From an uncultured Atopobiaceae bacterium (GTDB lineage Bacteria; Actinomycetota; Coriobacteriia; Coriobacteriales; Atopobiaceae): a stretch of DNA of 8,873 nucleotides. This document shows positions 1 to 7,575 of the stretch, piece after piece. Below the pieces are notes generated by a model, which saw only the letters and a program-made list of their open reading frames with translations, had not been told where the DNA came from and searched no databases. The stretch lies in assembly GCA_900770865.1 (NCBI GenBank), contig CAAGLU010000386.1, positions 1 through 8,873 of the forward strand, given 5' to 3'. Position numbers and translations under genes: made by a program. How positions within the stretch are numbered: the first letter of the stretch is position 1; each line of letters opens with the position of its first letter.

Positions 1-1121
1 AGGTGCGTCTGGGCAACGCCCTTCATCTGGCGATAGCGCTCGGAGCCTTCGCCCGGAGCGACCAGGGCGTCGGCGCGGCGCGCAAGCGTCAGCACCTGGT
101 CGAGTGAGTCGCCTCGTGTAGGCTCGACATGGCGGTCAAAACGCTCGTAGGCGCGGTCGCGCACGTAGCGCCAAAGCTCGCCCGCAACGGCATCAGCAGG
201 CCATTGCGAGAGCAGCATGTCGACGGCCTGAGGAAGCTCGGCTGCAGGCAGCCCGTCAATCATCTCGTTCGAGACGTTCTCGTAGATGCGGTCGCGCGCG
301 TCGGCAACGCGCTCCGACCAGTCGTCGCGCGGCAGATCGGAGGCATGGTCACACGCAAAGTCGCGCATGAGGTGCCAGCCCTTGAGCTCGCGCTCGGAGG
401 TCCTACGCAGAGCGTCGAGCGTCTCTCGCGCGCCAAGCGTCTCTCCCCTGCCCAGGTGATAGACATACCACGGTGCATCGCCAAGGCCCACGTAGGAGCC
501 CGCCAGCGAGTCAAGAATCATACAGAGGTAGATGTCATCCGAGAGGAGCAGGCGGGTCTTGGCAGACATCCCCCATGCACGGCGGGCGAGGTCGCCGTCG
601 TAGAGCTTGTGATGCACGTGCCAGTCGAAGTTTCCCTGCTCGGAGAATTGCACGCGGAGAATTTCTTTGCCCTCGAGGCGGCGGACCACAGGCGTGAGAA
701 AGCCCTCCATGCCGGCAGCGGCCCTCTGGGCAGCCTCGCCCTCAGGCTCCACGCACACCCCAAAGTGCACGATGTCCGCCTCACCCGCATGCACCATCAC
801 CTTGGCAAGCGCCCCTGGGGCAAACTCGTCATCCTGGTCGACAAGCGTCACGTACGCTCCCCTGCTTGCGGCAACACCTGCCTGCCGGGCGCCTAACGTA
901 CCCTGGTTCTCGTCGAGAAGGACCGGCCTCACGCGCTGGTCGGCTGCCGCAAGGCGTCCGATCACGTCTCGCGTGGCGTCGGAGGATGCGTCATCCACTA
1001 GGATGAGTTCAAGATCTGTGAAGTCCTGCCTCAGCACGCTGACCGCGCACTCCTCGAGGTAGCGCTCTCCGTTGTGCGCGGGGATTACCACCGAGAGCCG
1101 CGGAGAAGCCTGACTAGTCAT
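1..1121 (-). CDS. Family 2 glycosyltransferase, 3' end beyond window
   Basis: Probable GT-A fold family 2 glycosyltransferase that transfers a sugar from a nucleotide donor to a growing surface glycan at the cytoplasmic side of the membrane. I read an uninterrupted frame of 373 codons from the ATG at 1121 to the left edge. Seen: the N-terminal strand LSVVIPAHNGERYLEEC (about residues 9-25), LILVDDASSDATRD (39-52), and VDQDDE (94-99), which fits the metal/nucleotide-binding DxD. NFDWHVHHKLYD (164-175) and SDDIYLCMIL (194-203) follow, where family members usually carry the acceptor site and catalytic acid. No membrane segment is visible. The start lies inside the 3' end of rfbA (8-nt overlap), so translation is probably coupled to it. 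The family resembles TuaG/EpsH-like exopolysaccharide and teichuronic acid enzymes, but donor and acceptor cannot be read from the sequence. The C-terminus is missing. Confidence 0.88.
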   Translation of the reverse strand, partial: MTSQASPRLSVVIPAHNGERYLEECAVSVLRQDFTDLELILVDDASSDATRDVIGRLAAADQRVRPVLLDENQGTLGARQAGVAASRGAYVTLVDQDDEFAPGALAKVMVHAGEADIVHFGVCVEPEGEAAQRAAAGMEGFLTPVVRRLEGKEILRVQFSEQGNFDWHVHHKLYDGDLARRAWGMSAKTRLLLSDDIYLCMILDSLAGSYVGLGDAPWYVYHLGRGETLGARETLDALRRTSERELKGWHLMRDFACDHASDLPRDDWSERVADARDRIYENVSNEMIDGLPAAELPQAVDMLLSQWPADAVAGELWRYVRDRAYERFDRHVEPTRGDSLDQVLTLARRADALVAPGEGSERYRQMKGVAQTH

Positions 1122-2016
1122 CGTAGGGCCTCGTGGGAACTATGCCGCCCTCGGCAACCATCCGCAGGTGCTTGCCGTAGTCGCTCTTGCCGTAGCGCTC
1201 GGCGCACTCGAGGAGCCGTTCGCGGGAGACCCAGCCGTTGTCGTAGGCGATCTCCTCGGGGACGGAGACGGGTAGGTCCTGCGCCGTCTCGACCGTGCGC
1301 ACGAACTGCGATGCCTCGAAGAGCGAGGCCATGGTGCCCGTGTCCAGCCACGCGTAGCCGCGGCCGAGCGTCACCACGTCGAGCGAGCCGTCCTCGAGGT
1401 ACATGCGGTTGAGGTCGGTGATCTCGTACTCGCCGCGTGCCGACGGCCTCACGGCGGCGGCGAGTCCGGTCACGCGGGAGTCATAGAAGTAGAGGCCGGT
1501 CACGGCGTAGTTGCTCTTGGGGTGCGCGGGCTTCTCCTCGATGGAGACCGCGTTGTAGCTCTCGTCGAACTCGACGACGCCAAAGCGCTCGGGATCGTCC
1601 ACGCGGTAGCCAAAGACCGTCGCGCGGCCCGCCTCGGCGTTTGCCGCGGCACGGCGCAGGTGGCGCGAGAGGCCGTTGCCGTAGAAGATGTTGTCGCCCA
1701 GCACAAGCGCGCACGGGCCGCCGTCGATGAAGGGCGCGCCAATGACGAAGGCCTGCGCGAGGCCGTTTGGCTCGGGCTGCTCGGCGTAGGAGAGCGAGAT
1801 GCCAAAGTCTGACCCGTCGCCCAGGAGTCGCTCGAAGTTGGGCAAGTCGCGCGGGGTCGAGATTATGAGGATGTCGCGGATGCCCGCCAGCATGAGCGTG
1901 GAGAGCGGGTAGTAGACCATGGGCTTGTCGTAGACCGGGAGGAGCTGCTTGCTGGTGACCGTGGTGAGCGGGTAGAGCCGCGTGCCGGAACCGCCGGCAA
2001 GGATGATGCCCTTCAT
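1114..2016 (-). CDS. rfbA: Glucose-1-phosphate thymidylyltransferase RfbA/RmlA
   Basis: Cytoplasmic enzyme joining dTTP and glucose-1-phosphate to give dTDP-glucose, the first committed step toward dTDP-L-rhamnose. The 300-residue length fits the family (about 290-300). Seen: the nucleotide-binding loop GGSGTRLYPLT (8-18) with KQLLPVYDKPMVYYPL (23-38), EQPEPNGLAQAF (79-90), GDN with the metal-binding Asp108 (107-109), IEEKP (159-163), and WLDTGT with the second metal Asp225 (223-228). The start is set by the canonical MKGIILAGGSGTRL opening and by GGGAGAGA at 2023-2030, 6 nt upstream. The frame stays open further upstream, but that extension has no family similarity and is rejected. rfbA leads a leftward operon with the glycosyltransferase at 1-1121. 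The other rhamnose genes (rfbB, rfbC, rfbD) are not in the window. Function is very sure; the link to rhamnose rather than another dTDP-sugar is inferred. Confidence 0.98.
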   Translation of the reverse strand: MKGIILAGGSGTRLYPLTTVTSKQLLPVYDKPMVYYPLSTLMLAGIRDILIISTPRDLPNFERLLGDGSDFGISLSYAEQPEPNGLAQAFVIGAPFIDGGPCALVLGDNIFYGNGLSRHLRRAAANAEAGRATVFGYRVDDPERFGVVEFDESYNAVSIEEKPAHPKSNYAVTGLYFYDSRVTGLAAAVRPSARGEYEITDLNRMYLEDGSLDVVTLGRGYAWLDTGTMASLFEASQFVRTVETAQDLPVSVPEEIAYDNGWVSRERLLECAERYGKSDYGKHLRMVAEGGIVPTRPYDD

Positions 2017-2218
2017 GTGAAGTCTCTCCCATCGGATGTGTATGACGCAATGCGAAAATTGTAGAGGGCGCAGCCCCGGTACCAGCCTAGACGTTCCCCC
2101 TCGCCATGTAAATTGCAGGCCTCTACCCCTGCCACACCACTCCGCAACGAGCAAATCGTATACTTGGGCACTGCGAATGCGCAGGACAAAGCCACAGGGA
2201 CAACACAAGGCGGTCAGA
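2017..2218. promoter_or_regulatory. Divergent intergenic region with promoters for rfbA and the bifunctional glycosyltransferase
   Basis: About 200 bp between two divergently read genes, so at least two promoters should lie here. On the minus strand TACAAT (plus-strand 2058-2063) could be the -10 of rfbA, about 40 nt before its start, but no convincing -35 stands 16-18 bp away. On the plus strand TATACT (2159-2164) is a better -10 candidate and is listed separately. The stretch is less GC-rich than the genes. Short open frames across it have no ribosome site or recognisable product. I see no riboswitch or operator repeat. Confidence 0.45.
2159..2164 (+). promoter_or_regulatory. Candidate -10 element (TATACT) for the bifunctional glycosyltransferase
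   Basis: TATACT matches the sigma-70-type -10 consensus at five of six positions and would place the transcript start near 2171, giving a leader of about 48 nt before the TTG at 2219. The hexamer 17 bp upstream (2136-2141) does not resemble TTGACA, so this is a weak call from position and -10 match only. Confidence 0.3.
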
Positions 2219-4654
2219 TTGAACATCACTACCATGGGCATCTGCAGGAATGCCGAGAAGATCTACCAGCTCATTTCTCTCGAAGGCGTCTCTCCAGACG
2301 CGCTCCTCGATATTAGCGCCCAGGACGACAACGGCGAGGACGTGCCCGCCAAGGTCTTCCGTGACACGCCTACCGAAGCCGTAGTCGTTCTTATCGACGT
2401 GCACTCCAACACCTCCAACATCTCCTACACCATCTATGCATCTGACGGGGCCATCCAGGATGCCAGCGCATGGCTTGAGGTTGGCGCGGCAACCGTGAGC
2501 CTTCGCGACGCCAAGTTGCAGTCCCGCATGAACTACCGCGTCCACAAGGACCTCACAAGCAGGATTCGCGACTACGACAATGGCCGCCAGTTCCTCTTCT
2601 CGACCATCTTCATCAAGAAGGCCATTCCCGACAGGGGCTCCGCCATCGTGCGCGTGGCGGTCCGCGTCCCATGGCGTGAGGATGGCGAGGTAGCACTTCG
2701 CGTGCGAGACCAGGCGCTGGCGCCCATAGACTCCGCGCCCATCTTCATGGGCTCCCAGAAGTTCGATGCACGCTTCTCAGACACAGTCAAGTTCCGCGAG
2801 ACGGTCTTCTCGGTCCGGCTGCCCAGAGACGAGCGCACCGTCATCTTTGACGCGTGGGACAAAGCTGACCCCCACCAGCACACCTTCTTCGAGCTTGCAA
2901 AGCCCGACCTCGACCACTTGGTCTACGAGAACGAGGTCCTCACGAGGTCTGCCGATCGCGACCCCTATTACAACGAGTGGTTCCACAAACAGCAGGCCCA
3001 GCCATGGGAGCTGAGGCTTCAGAGCGAGGTGCGCTTTGACAACGAGGTCACCTGGAGCGTTGTCGTACCGCTCTTCCACACCACCCACCAGCAGTTTACG
3101 GACCTTGTGGCCAGCTTTAGGGCGCAGTCCTACTCGCACTGGGAGCTTGTCCTGGTAAACGCCTCCCCTGAGGACGGCGAGCTTGCCGAGGAGGTTGCTG
3201 CCGCCGTTGCATCTGACGAGAGGATCCGCAGCATCACGCTCCACAAGAACCTGGGCATCACACTCAACACTGCGGCGGGAATCCGTGAGGCAACCGGTGA
3301 CTTCGTGGGCTTTGTCGACCACGACGACACGATCGAGCCAGACCTCTTCTTCCACTACACCGAGGCCGTGAACAAAGAGCCCGAGACGGACGTGCTCTAC
3401 TGCGACGAGGACAAGATCGACCCCAGTGGCACGCATGTCTGGCCCTTCCTCAAGCCGCAGCTCGAGATCGACCTCCTCACCTGCAAGAACTACATCTGCC
3501 ACATGCTTGCCGTACGCCGCAGCCTCCTCATGAGCCTGGAGTTTGACAACCCCGCATTCGAGGGTGCCCAGGACCATCACCTCACGCTGCAGGCCGTAGA
3601 GAAGGCCCGTCGCGTGACCCACGTGCCGCGCGTCCTCTACCACTGGCGCATGTGGGAGACCTCCACGGCCACGAGCGAAGGCGCCAAAGACTACGCGCAG
3701 GAGGCGGGCATGAACGCGGTGCGCGCGCACTTCGAGCGCATAGGCGTGGATGCCGAGGTCACAGAGGGCGAAAGGCCCTTCTCGTACCATGTGTTCCACA
3801 GGCCGCCAGCCGAGCACCCGCGCGTCTCCATCCTCATCCCCTCTCGAGATCACGCAGAGCTTCTCCAGCGCTGCATAGACTCCATCATTGGCAAGACTAC
3901 CTATGACAACTACGAGATTGTCGTTATCGAGAACAACAGCGAGCGCAAGGAGACCTTCTCGTACTATCAGCAGGTACAGCGCGAGAACAAGGGCCTCGTA
4001 CGCGTGGTCACCTGGGAGGGCAAGGGAGGCTTCAACTACTCGGGTCTCATCAACTTTGGCGCCAAGGAGTCCAGTGGCGACTACCTGCTGCTCCTGAACA
4101 ACGACATGGAGCTGAGGACGCCAGACTGGCTCGAGCGCATGGTTGGACTGGCGTCGCGCAAGGACGTTGGTGCCGTTGGTGCGCTTCTCCTCTATCCCGA
4201 CAACACCGTCCAGCATGCTGGCGTCATTGTGAGTGGTAGCTGCGCCAACCACTTTGGCATCGATCTTCCGGAGAGCAACCATGGGTACTGCAACCTCATT
4301 GAGGACGAGCAAGACCTCTCGGCAGTGACCGGCGCATGCCTCATGGTGAGCAGGGAGACCTTCCAAGAGGTTGGCGGCCTCGACGAGGATCTTGCCGTTG
4401 CCTTCAACGACGTCGACTTTTGCCTCAAGCTAAGAGAGCAGGGGCTCCTCGTTGTCTACACCCCACAGGTTGTGCTCACGCACTTTGAGTCCGTCTCAAG
4501 AGGCTCTGACTACTCAACGAACAGAGTCAAGCGCTTTGCCCACGAGGTTGGCATTATGAGGGAGCGCTGGTCTGACTACTACGGACTGGGCGACCCCTAC
4601 TACAGCCCCCTCCTCCGCTCCTACGAGCCGCTCGACACCTACTGGAGCTTCTAA
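2219..4654 (+). CDS. Two-domain family 2 glycosyltransferase, probably rhamnosyltransferase-like
   Basis: Large cytoplasmic enzyme of 811 residues with two GT-A domains, expected to add two sugars, or alternate, during synthesis of a surface polysaccharide. Residues 1 to about 240 form a domain I do not recognise, rich in predicted strands. DPYYNEWFHKQQ (about 251-262) is the pre-catalytic motif common in this class. Domain 1 has WSVVVPLF (279-286), VDHDDT with DxD (366-371), QDHH (451-454) and LYHWR (473-477). Domain 2 has VSILIPSRDH (536-545), LLLLNNDME where NND replaces DxD (623-631), FNDVDF (729-734) and HFESVSRG (755-762). The last motif and the domain pair resemble WbbL/Rgp-type rhamnosyltransferases, which fits the divergent rfbA. 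No signal peptide or membrane segment is seen. TTG at 2219 is preferred because AAGGCGG (2207-2213) sits 5 nt upstream; ATG at 2234 (806 residues) lacks a ribosome site. Substrates are inferred. Confidence 0.9.
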   Translation: MNITTMGICRNAEKIYQLISLEGVSPDALLDISAQDDNGEDVPAKVFRDTPTEAVVVLIDVHSNTSNISYTIYASDGAIQDASAWLEVGAATVSLRDAKLQSRMNYRVHKDLTSRIRDYDNGRQFLFSTIFIKKAIPDRGSAIVRVAVRVPWREDGEVALRVRDQALAPIDSAPIFMGSQKFDARFSDTVKFRETVFSVRLPRDERTVIFDAWDKADPHQHTFFELAKPDLDHLVYENEVLTRSADRDPYYNEWFHKQQAQPWELRLQSEVRFDNEVTWSVVVPLFHTTHQQFTDLVASFRAQSYSHWELVLVNASPEDGELAEEVAAAVASDERIRSITLHKNLGITLNTAAGIREATGDFVGFVDHDDTIEPDLFFHYTEAVNKEPETDVLYCDEDKIDPSGTHVWPFLKPQLEIDLLTCKNYICHMLAVRRSLLMSLEFDNPAFEGAQDHHLTLQAVEKARRVTHVPRVLYHWRMWETSTATSEGAKDYAQEAGMNAVRAHFERIGVDAEVTEGERPFSYHVFHRPPAEHPRVSILIPSRDHAELLQRCIDSIIGKTTYDNYEIVVIENNSERKETFSYYQQVQRENKGLVRVVTWEGKGGFNYSGLINFGAKESSGDYLLLLNNDMELRTPDWLERMVGLASRKDVGAVGALLLYPDNTVQHAGVIVSGSCANHFGIDLPESNHGYCNLIEDEQDLSAVTGACLMVSRETFQEVGGLDEDLAVAFNDVDFCLKLREQGLLVVYTPQVVLTHFESVSRGSDYSTNRVKRFAHEVGIMRERWSDYYGLGDPYYSPLLRSYEPLDTYWSF

Positions 4655-4660
4655 ACGAGA

Positions 4661-4700
4661 GAGCGCCCAACGGTTTTTCCGTTGGGCGCTCAATTTTTCC
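4661..4700 (+). terminator. Intrinsic terminator after the bifunctional glycosyltransferase
   Basis: A perfect 13-bp GC-rich inverted repeat (GAGCGCCCAACGG, 4661-4673; complement 4679-4691) closes on a five-T loop and is followed by AATTTTT, 7 nt after the TAA. It is a strong rho-independent terminator for the plus-strand gene. It lies between convergent genes, so it may also slow transcripts coming from the amidase side, although the minus strand lacks a good T-tract after the stem. Confidence 0.93.
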
Positions 4701-4731
4701 TGCGAGATGAGATTCGAGTCTTTGACTCCCC

Positions 4732-6468
4732 TTAGATTTTGGAGAGCTTGTCGTACCACTCCTGGGCCTTAGTGATGTACTCGTCGTGCTGAGAACCGCC
4801 AACTGCAAGCGATGCCGGGCACTCTGTGGAAACGCACTCATTGTGCCCCACAACGTTAACGCCCCACTGCGGTCTGCCAAGACTGTACTGAAGACAGAGT
4901 GCAGCAACCAGGCGAGCCCCCGAGTTGATGGTGGCTTCCGTCATGCGCCACTGGCCGTTCCCGTCTTTGTAATCCGCGTGCTCGATGCCGATAGTCTGGG
5001 TGTTGATGGTCCAGTTGCCCGCATGCCATGCCGTGTTGGAGTCCAGGACGAGCTGGCCCACCGTGCCGTTGGCCTCCACCTGATAGTGTGCAGAAGCCGG
5101 CCTTGTCTGCCAGGTGTAATAGCAGCCCTCTGTTGTGAGGTTGCCGGCATTGTGGTGAATAACAATCTTAGAGATTGACTGTCCAAAGCGACCGGTGGAG
5201 TAGTGGACGTTCATGAGCAGTTCCTTCACCGCACCTGCGCCAGACCAGTAGGGAGAGCTCTTCAGCCAGCAGTAGCTCTCGCCCGCATTGGGGACAATGA
5301 CCTGTGTGATCGTGCCATCGCTTGCGGTGACATAGGTGTTTCCGTTTGAGGGAGAGACCCACGTGGAGCCCTTTGCCACAAACCCCGCAGGCGTGAGGTA
5401 ACGGGACTGGCCGCTCTCGTTTGTAACCACGGCGTCGGACTTTACCGCGCCACCAGAAACCAGCAGCTCATCTCCCGAGGAGGTGACGTACCAGCCATCA
5501 GCAGGCATAGCGGCACCATACCAGCCCGCACCCTCCTTGCGCCACCCGATGGAGCCAAGGTAGTCATATTCGCTCTGCGCTGTGGTGTAGTGGTGCGTGG
5601 CCACCGTCACGTACGGGTTGAAGAGACGGTAGACCATGGTTGTCTGCGCGGGGTCCGAGTAGAATCCAACGCCCTCGCCGCTCCAGCCAATGGCAACGAG
5701 CGAATTGTACTCGTCACGACTCGTCGTGTAGTGGTGGTCTCCCGAATACCTGTTGTAAAGGCGGAAGACGGCATTACCAGAATTGGGCGTAAACCAAGCC
5801 ACGGACTCACCGGTCCACCCAAGCGCAATAAGGTTCTGCGCCTCAGAGGAGGACGAGGTAAAGAGGTGCTCACCGTTGTACCTGTTATAGAGGCGGTACA
5901 TGGGAAGCTGAGAGAAGCTCTCCTCGGCTGTCGTGACCGCGGAGGTCGTGGCTGCAGCGGAAACGCTCTCCTCGGCAGTTGCCGCCTGGGGCGAGGAACT
6001 TGCCTCGGTAGTTTCCACCTGGGATGACGCCTCGGCGGCAGAAGAAGACGCGGTTGGCGTCTGGGTCTGGCCGGCCTCCGGAGTCTTCTCCTCTTGAGCC
6101 TCCTGCTGCTGAGAAGAAGCGGGCATTTCGACAGTCGGCTGCTGCTCCGTGCCCGCAGTTGTCTCGTTGCCGGTGCTGGGCACGCTGGAAGGCTCGTTAT
6201 CATTGCTGTCGGCAGGCGTTTGGGGCGCATCCTTGGGAGCACCCTCATCCGTGATGGTCGAATTGGCCGTTTGTGAAGAGACAGGTTGAGCGCTTGCCGA
6301 GGCGTCCTGCGCTTGCACAATAGCTGCGACAGAGTCGGTTTCAGCGGTGGTTGCCACGCCATTCTCGGCACCAAAGGCAATGGCGGGAGTCCCAAGCAGA
6401 GCAAGACCCAGCGTAGTCACCAGGGCTACGCGATTCGTCAGCCGGTACGAGCGGTTCTCTTGTTGCAC
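4732..6468 (-). CDS. Secreted N-acetylmuramoyl-L-alanine amidase with a three-repeat surface module
   Basis: Exported enzyme of 578 residues that should cut the amide bond between N-acetylmuramic acid and L-alanine in peptidoglycan. Seen in order: a signal peptide (positive N-terminus, hydrophobic LVTTLGLALLGTPAIA, cleavage near residue 33); a linker of about 155 residues of Ser, Thr, Ala, Glu, Gln and Pro (about 34-188); three DUF5648-type repeats (190-318); a bridge of about 100 residues with two aromatic/Gly segments (GWYVTSSGDELL, STWVSPSNGNTY) faintly like wall-binding repeats; and an Amidase_2/PGRP-fold domain (about 430-578). Probable zinc ligands are His438 in IVIHHNAG, His542 in VVGHNE and Cys550 in STECPASL; TAWHAGNW and IGIEHADY are also typical. 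The start is GTG, fixed by AAGGGAGA 9 nt upstream. It follows the glucosaminidase gene by 47 nt and is probably cotranscribed. It could be a prophage-type endolysin, but the signal peptide and long linker favour a cellular autolysin. Confidence 0.93.
   Translation of the reverse strand: MQQENRSYRLTNRVALVTTLGLALLGTPAIAFGAENGVATTAETDSVAAIVQAQDASASAQPVSSQTANSTITDEGAPKDAPQTPADSNDNEPSSVPSTGNETTAGTEQQPTVEMPASSQQQEAQEEKTPEAGQTQTPTASSSAAEASSQVETTEASSSPQAATAEESVSAAATTSAVTTAEESFSQLPMYRLYNRYNGEHLFTSSSSEAQNLIALGWTGESVAWFTPNSGNAVFRLYNRYSGDHHYTTSRDEYNSLVAIGWSGEGVGFYSDPAQTTMVYRLFNPYVTVATHHYTTAQSEYDYLGSIGWRKEGAGWYGAAMPADGWYVTSSGDELLVSGGAVKSDAVVTNESGQSRYLTPAGFVAKGSTWVSPSNGNTYVTASDGTITQVIVPNAGESYCWLKSSPYWSGAGAVKELLMNVHYSTGRFGQSISKIVIHHNAGNLTTEGCYYTWQTRPASAHYQVEANGTVGQLVLDSNTAWHAGNWTINTQTIGIEHADYKDGNGQWRMTEATINSGARLVAALCLQYSLGRPQWGVNVVGHNECVSTECPASLAVGGSQHDEYITKAQEWYDKLSKI
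5515..5901 (-). repeat. Three DUF5648-type repeats in the amidase
   Basis: Three tandem units of about 41-45 residues (190-318). Unit 1 starts MYRLYNRYNGEHLFT, unit 2 VFRLYNRYSGDHHYTT, unit 3 VYRLFNPYVTVATHHYTT. Each ends with a GW....EG..W/F aromatic segment. This copy is the most divergent of the three triplets: Arg replaces Pro in the NPY motif of units 1 and 2. The family is of unknown function and is found in secreted proteins, so surface binding is inferred. Confidence 0.85.
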
Positions 6469-6477
6469 GATACAATA

Positions 6478-6485
6478 TCTCCCTT
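6478..6485 (-). promoter_or_regulatory. Ribosome binding site that fixes the GTG start of the amidase
   Basis: AAGGGAGA on the minus strand lies 9 nt before the GTG at 6468. No ATG within the signal-peptide region has a comparable site, and the GTG gives a complete positively charged signal-peptide N-terminus. Confidence 0.75.
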
Positions 6486-6491
6486 AAAATT

Positions 6492-6509
6492 CCGGGCATT
6501 AATGCCCAG
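6492..6509 (-). terminator. Short palindrome or weak hairpin in the glucosaminidase-amidase gap
   Basis: A perfect 14-nt palindrome GGGCATTAATGCCC (6494-6507), extendable to a 7-bp stem with one G-U pair and a TTAA loop, sits 7 nt after the glucosaminidase stop and is followed on the minus strand by AATTTT. As a terminator it would be weak and would reduce rather than block read-through into the amidase. It could equally be a dimeric protein operator or an mRNA-stabilising hairpin, and it lies only 6 nt from the amidase ribosome site. Confidence 0.4.
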
Positions 6510-6515
6510 CCAAAA

Positions 6516-7571
6516 CTAGATGCTGTAGAGAATGGCGAGAATGCTTGCGCCGTAGCCGGTTCCGCTGGCCCAGGTGCCCGAGAGACCCTCTACCGTGGTC
6601 GCACGCCCAAAGAGCCAGGTGCCATAGCGCTGATCAACGATGGTCGACGAGAGCGGTGCATACCCAGCGTAGGCGCGCAGGTGCTGGGCTTGCGCAAGGA
6701 ATCCCTCGTAGACGCTCGAGAACTTGTTGGGTTCGCCGCCGCTGTCCGTTGCGCCAAGGCCGCTGAAGTTGCAGTACTCAGGCTTGACGGCGCCGCCAAA
6801 GCCAAGGTAGCCCGTCTCGACCATGGCCTGCGCGTAGATGACGTCAGCCCGAACGCCCTCGGCCTCGGCGGCTTCAAACAGCCTGTCGACAAACTCGTCA
6901 ACGTTGCTCGCGCCGTACTGCGCGTACACGTCGGACGGAAACTCCCTCCCGCGCGCCTTGAGAGCGGCAGTGAGGTTAGCCTTGACCTGCTCCCTCGAGT
7001 GCTCGCTGGTGCCCATGAAGGGGGTGCCGTTCACAACGCTACCAACAGAAGAAGGGTCAAGGCCGTACCATGCGGTGCCCTCCGCGCGCCAACCCAGGGA
7101 CACAAGGTGGTCATTCTCAGCACTGGAAGTTGTGTAGTTGTGCGTGCCAATTGTCTCATAGGGGTTGAACTGCCTGTAGAGCGGAACGCCTTGAGCGTCA
7201 TCGGAATACCAGCCCACGCCCTCGCCGCTCCACCCAAGGGAGACAAGCGAGTTGTACTCTTCCAGGCTCGTCGTGTAGTGATGATCACCAGAGTACGGGT
7301 TGTACAGCCGGTAAACCGGAGCGCTCGATTCAAGTGGAGCGTACCAGCCTATGCCCTCGTATCTCCACCCCACGCGGTCGAGGCTCGAAAGCTCGCTAGC
7401 GCTTGAGGTATACAGGTGCTCACCGGTGTACGGGTTATAGAGCCGGTACATTGCCATAGCCTGAACGTTGCCCTGTGCGAATGCAGGGACAGCGCCAATA
7501 GACAGTACAGCCGCGGCGACAAGACCAGCCACCAGAGGCAGCAGCTTCAGGAAAGCATTGTGACGCTTCAT
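6516..7571 (-). CDS. Secreted endo-beta-N-acetylglucosaminidase (GH73/LytD type) with a three-repeat surface module
   Basis: Exported autolysin-like enzyme of 351 residues, expected to cut the GlcNAc-MurNAc bond in glycan strands. Seen: a signal peptide (MKRH, hydrophobic core LLPLVAGLVAAAVLSIG, cleavage after VPAFA near residue 32); three DUF5648-type repeats (41-170); a short linker; and a glucosaminidase domain to the C-terminus (about 180-351). The domain opens with GTPFMGTSEHSREQV and contains EGVRADVIYAQAMVETGYL, with Glu252 as probable catalytic acid, then FGGAVKPEYCNFSGLGA, AQAQHLRAYAG and a terminal GTGYGASILAIL, all matching the LytD-like family. The start is the ATG at 7571, with GGGAGGA (7576-7582) 4 nt upstream; the longer frame reading from 7643 has no signal-peptide logic and runs through the likely promoter. 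Transcribed after the muramidase gene (86-nt gap) and before the amidase (47-nt gap). Domain call is firm; exact bond specificity is from the family. Confidence 0.92.
   Translation of the reverse strand: MKRHNAFLKLLPLVAGLVAAAVLSIGAVPAFAQGNVQAMAMYRLYNPYTGEHLYTSSASELSSLDRVGWRYEGIGWYAPLESSAPVYRLYNPYSGDHHYTTSLEEYNSLVSLGWSGEGVGWYSDDAQGVPLYRQFNPYETIGTHNYTTSSAENDHLVSLGWRAEGTAWYGLDPSSVGSVVNGTPFMGTSEHSREQVKANLTAALKARGREFPSDVYAQYGASNVDEFVDRLFEAAEAEGVRADVIYAQAMVETGYLGFGGAVKPEYCNFSGLGATDSGGEPNKFSSVYEGFLAQAQHLRAYAGYAPLSSTIVDQRYGTWLFGRATTVEGLSGTWASGTGYGASILAILYSI
7062..7451 (-). repeat. Three DUF5648-type repeats in the glucosaminidase
   Basis: Units at residues 41-170: MYRLYNPYTGEHLYTS, VYRLYNPYSGDHHYTT and LYRQFNPYETIGTHNYTT. 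Each continues to a GW..EG..WY aromatic segment. Unit for unit this triplet matches those of the muramidase and amidase, better than its own units match one another. Confidence 0.88.
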
Positions 7572-7575
7572 GACG

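Noticed and set aside
129..896. Plus-strand open frame of 255 codons
   Set aside because: It is antisense to the glycosyltransferase with VDD and DQDD motifs; no recognisable domain and Arg/His/Val-rich composition.
2017..2241. N-terminal extension of RfbA by about 75 residues in the same frame
   Set aside because: The family starts at MKGIILAGG, which has a good ribosome site 6 nt upstream; the extension has no family similarity and crosses the divergent promoter region.
2777..4366. Long open frame of 529 codons on the minus strand inside the bifunctional glycosyltransferase gene
   Set aside because: It is antisense to a gene with clear family motifs; its protein is a Val/Leu/Arg-rich shadow typical of GC-rich antisense frames, with no motif or ribosome site.
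4701..4731. GATTCGAGTC resembling part of a tRNA T-arm near the terminator, as a possible attachment site
   Set aside because: The arm has only about two pairs, the conserved TTC is altered, and no acceptor stem or anticodon arm lies nearby; there are no integrase or phage genes in view.
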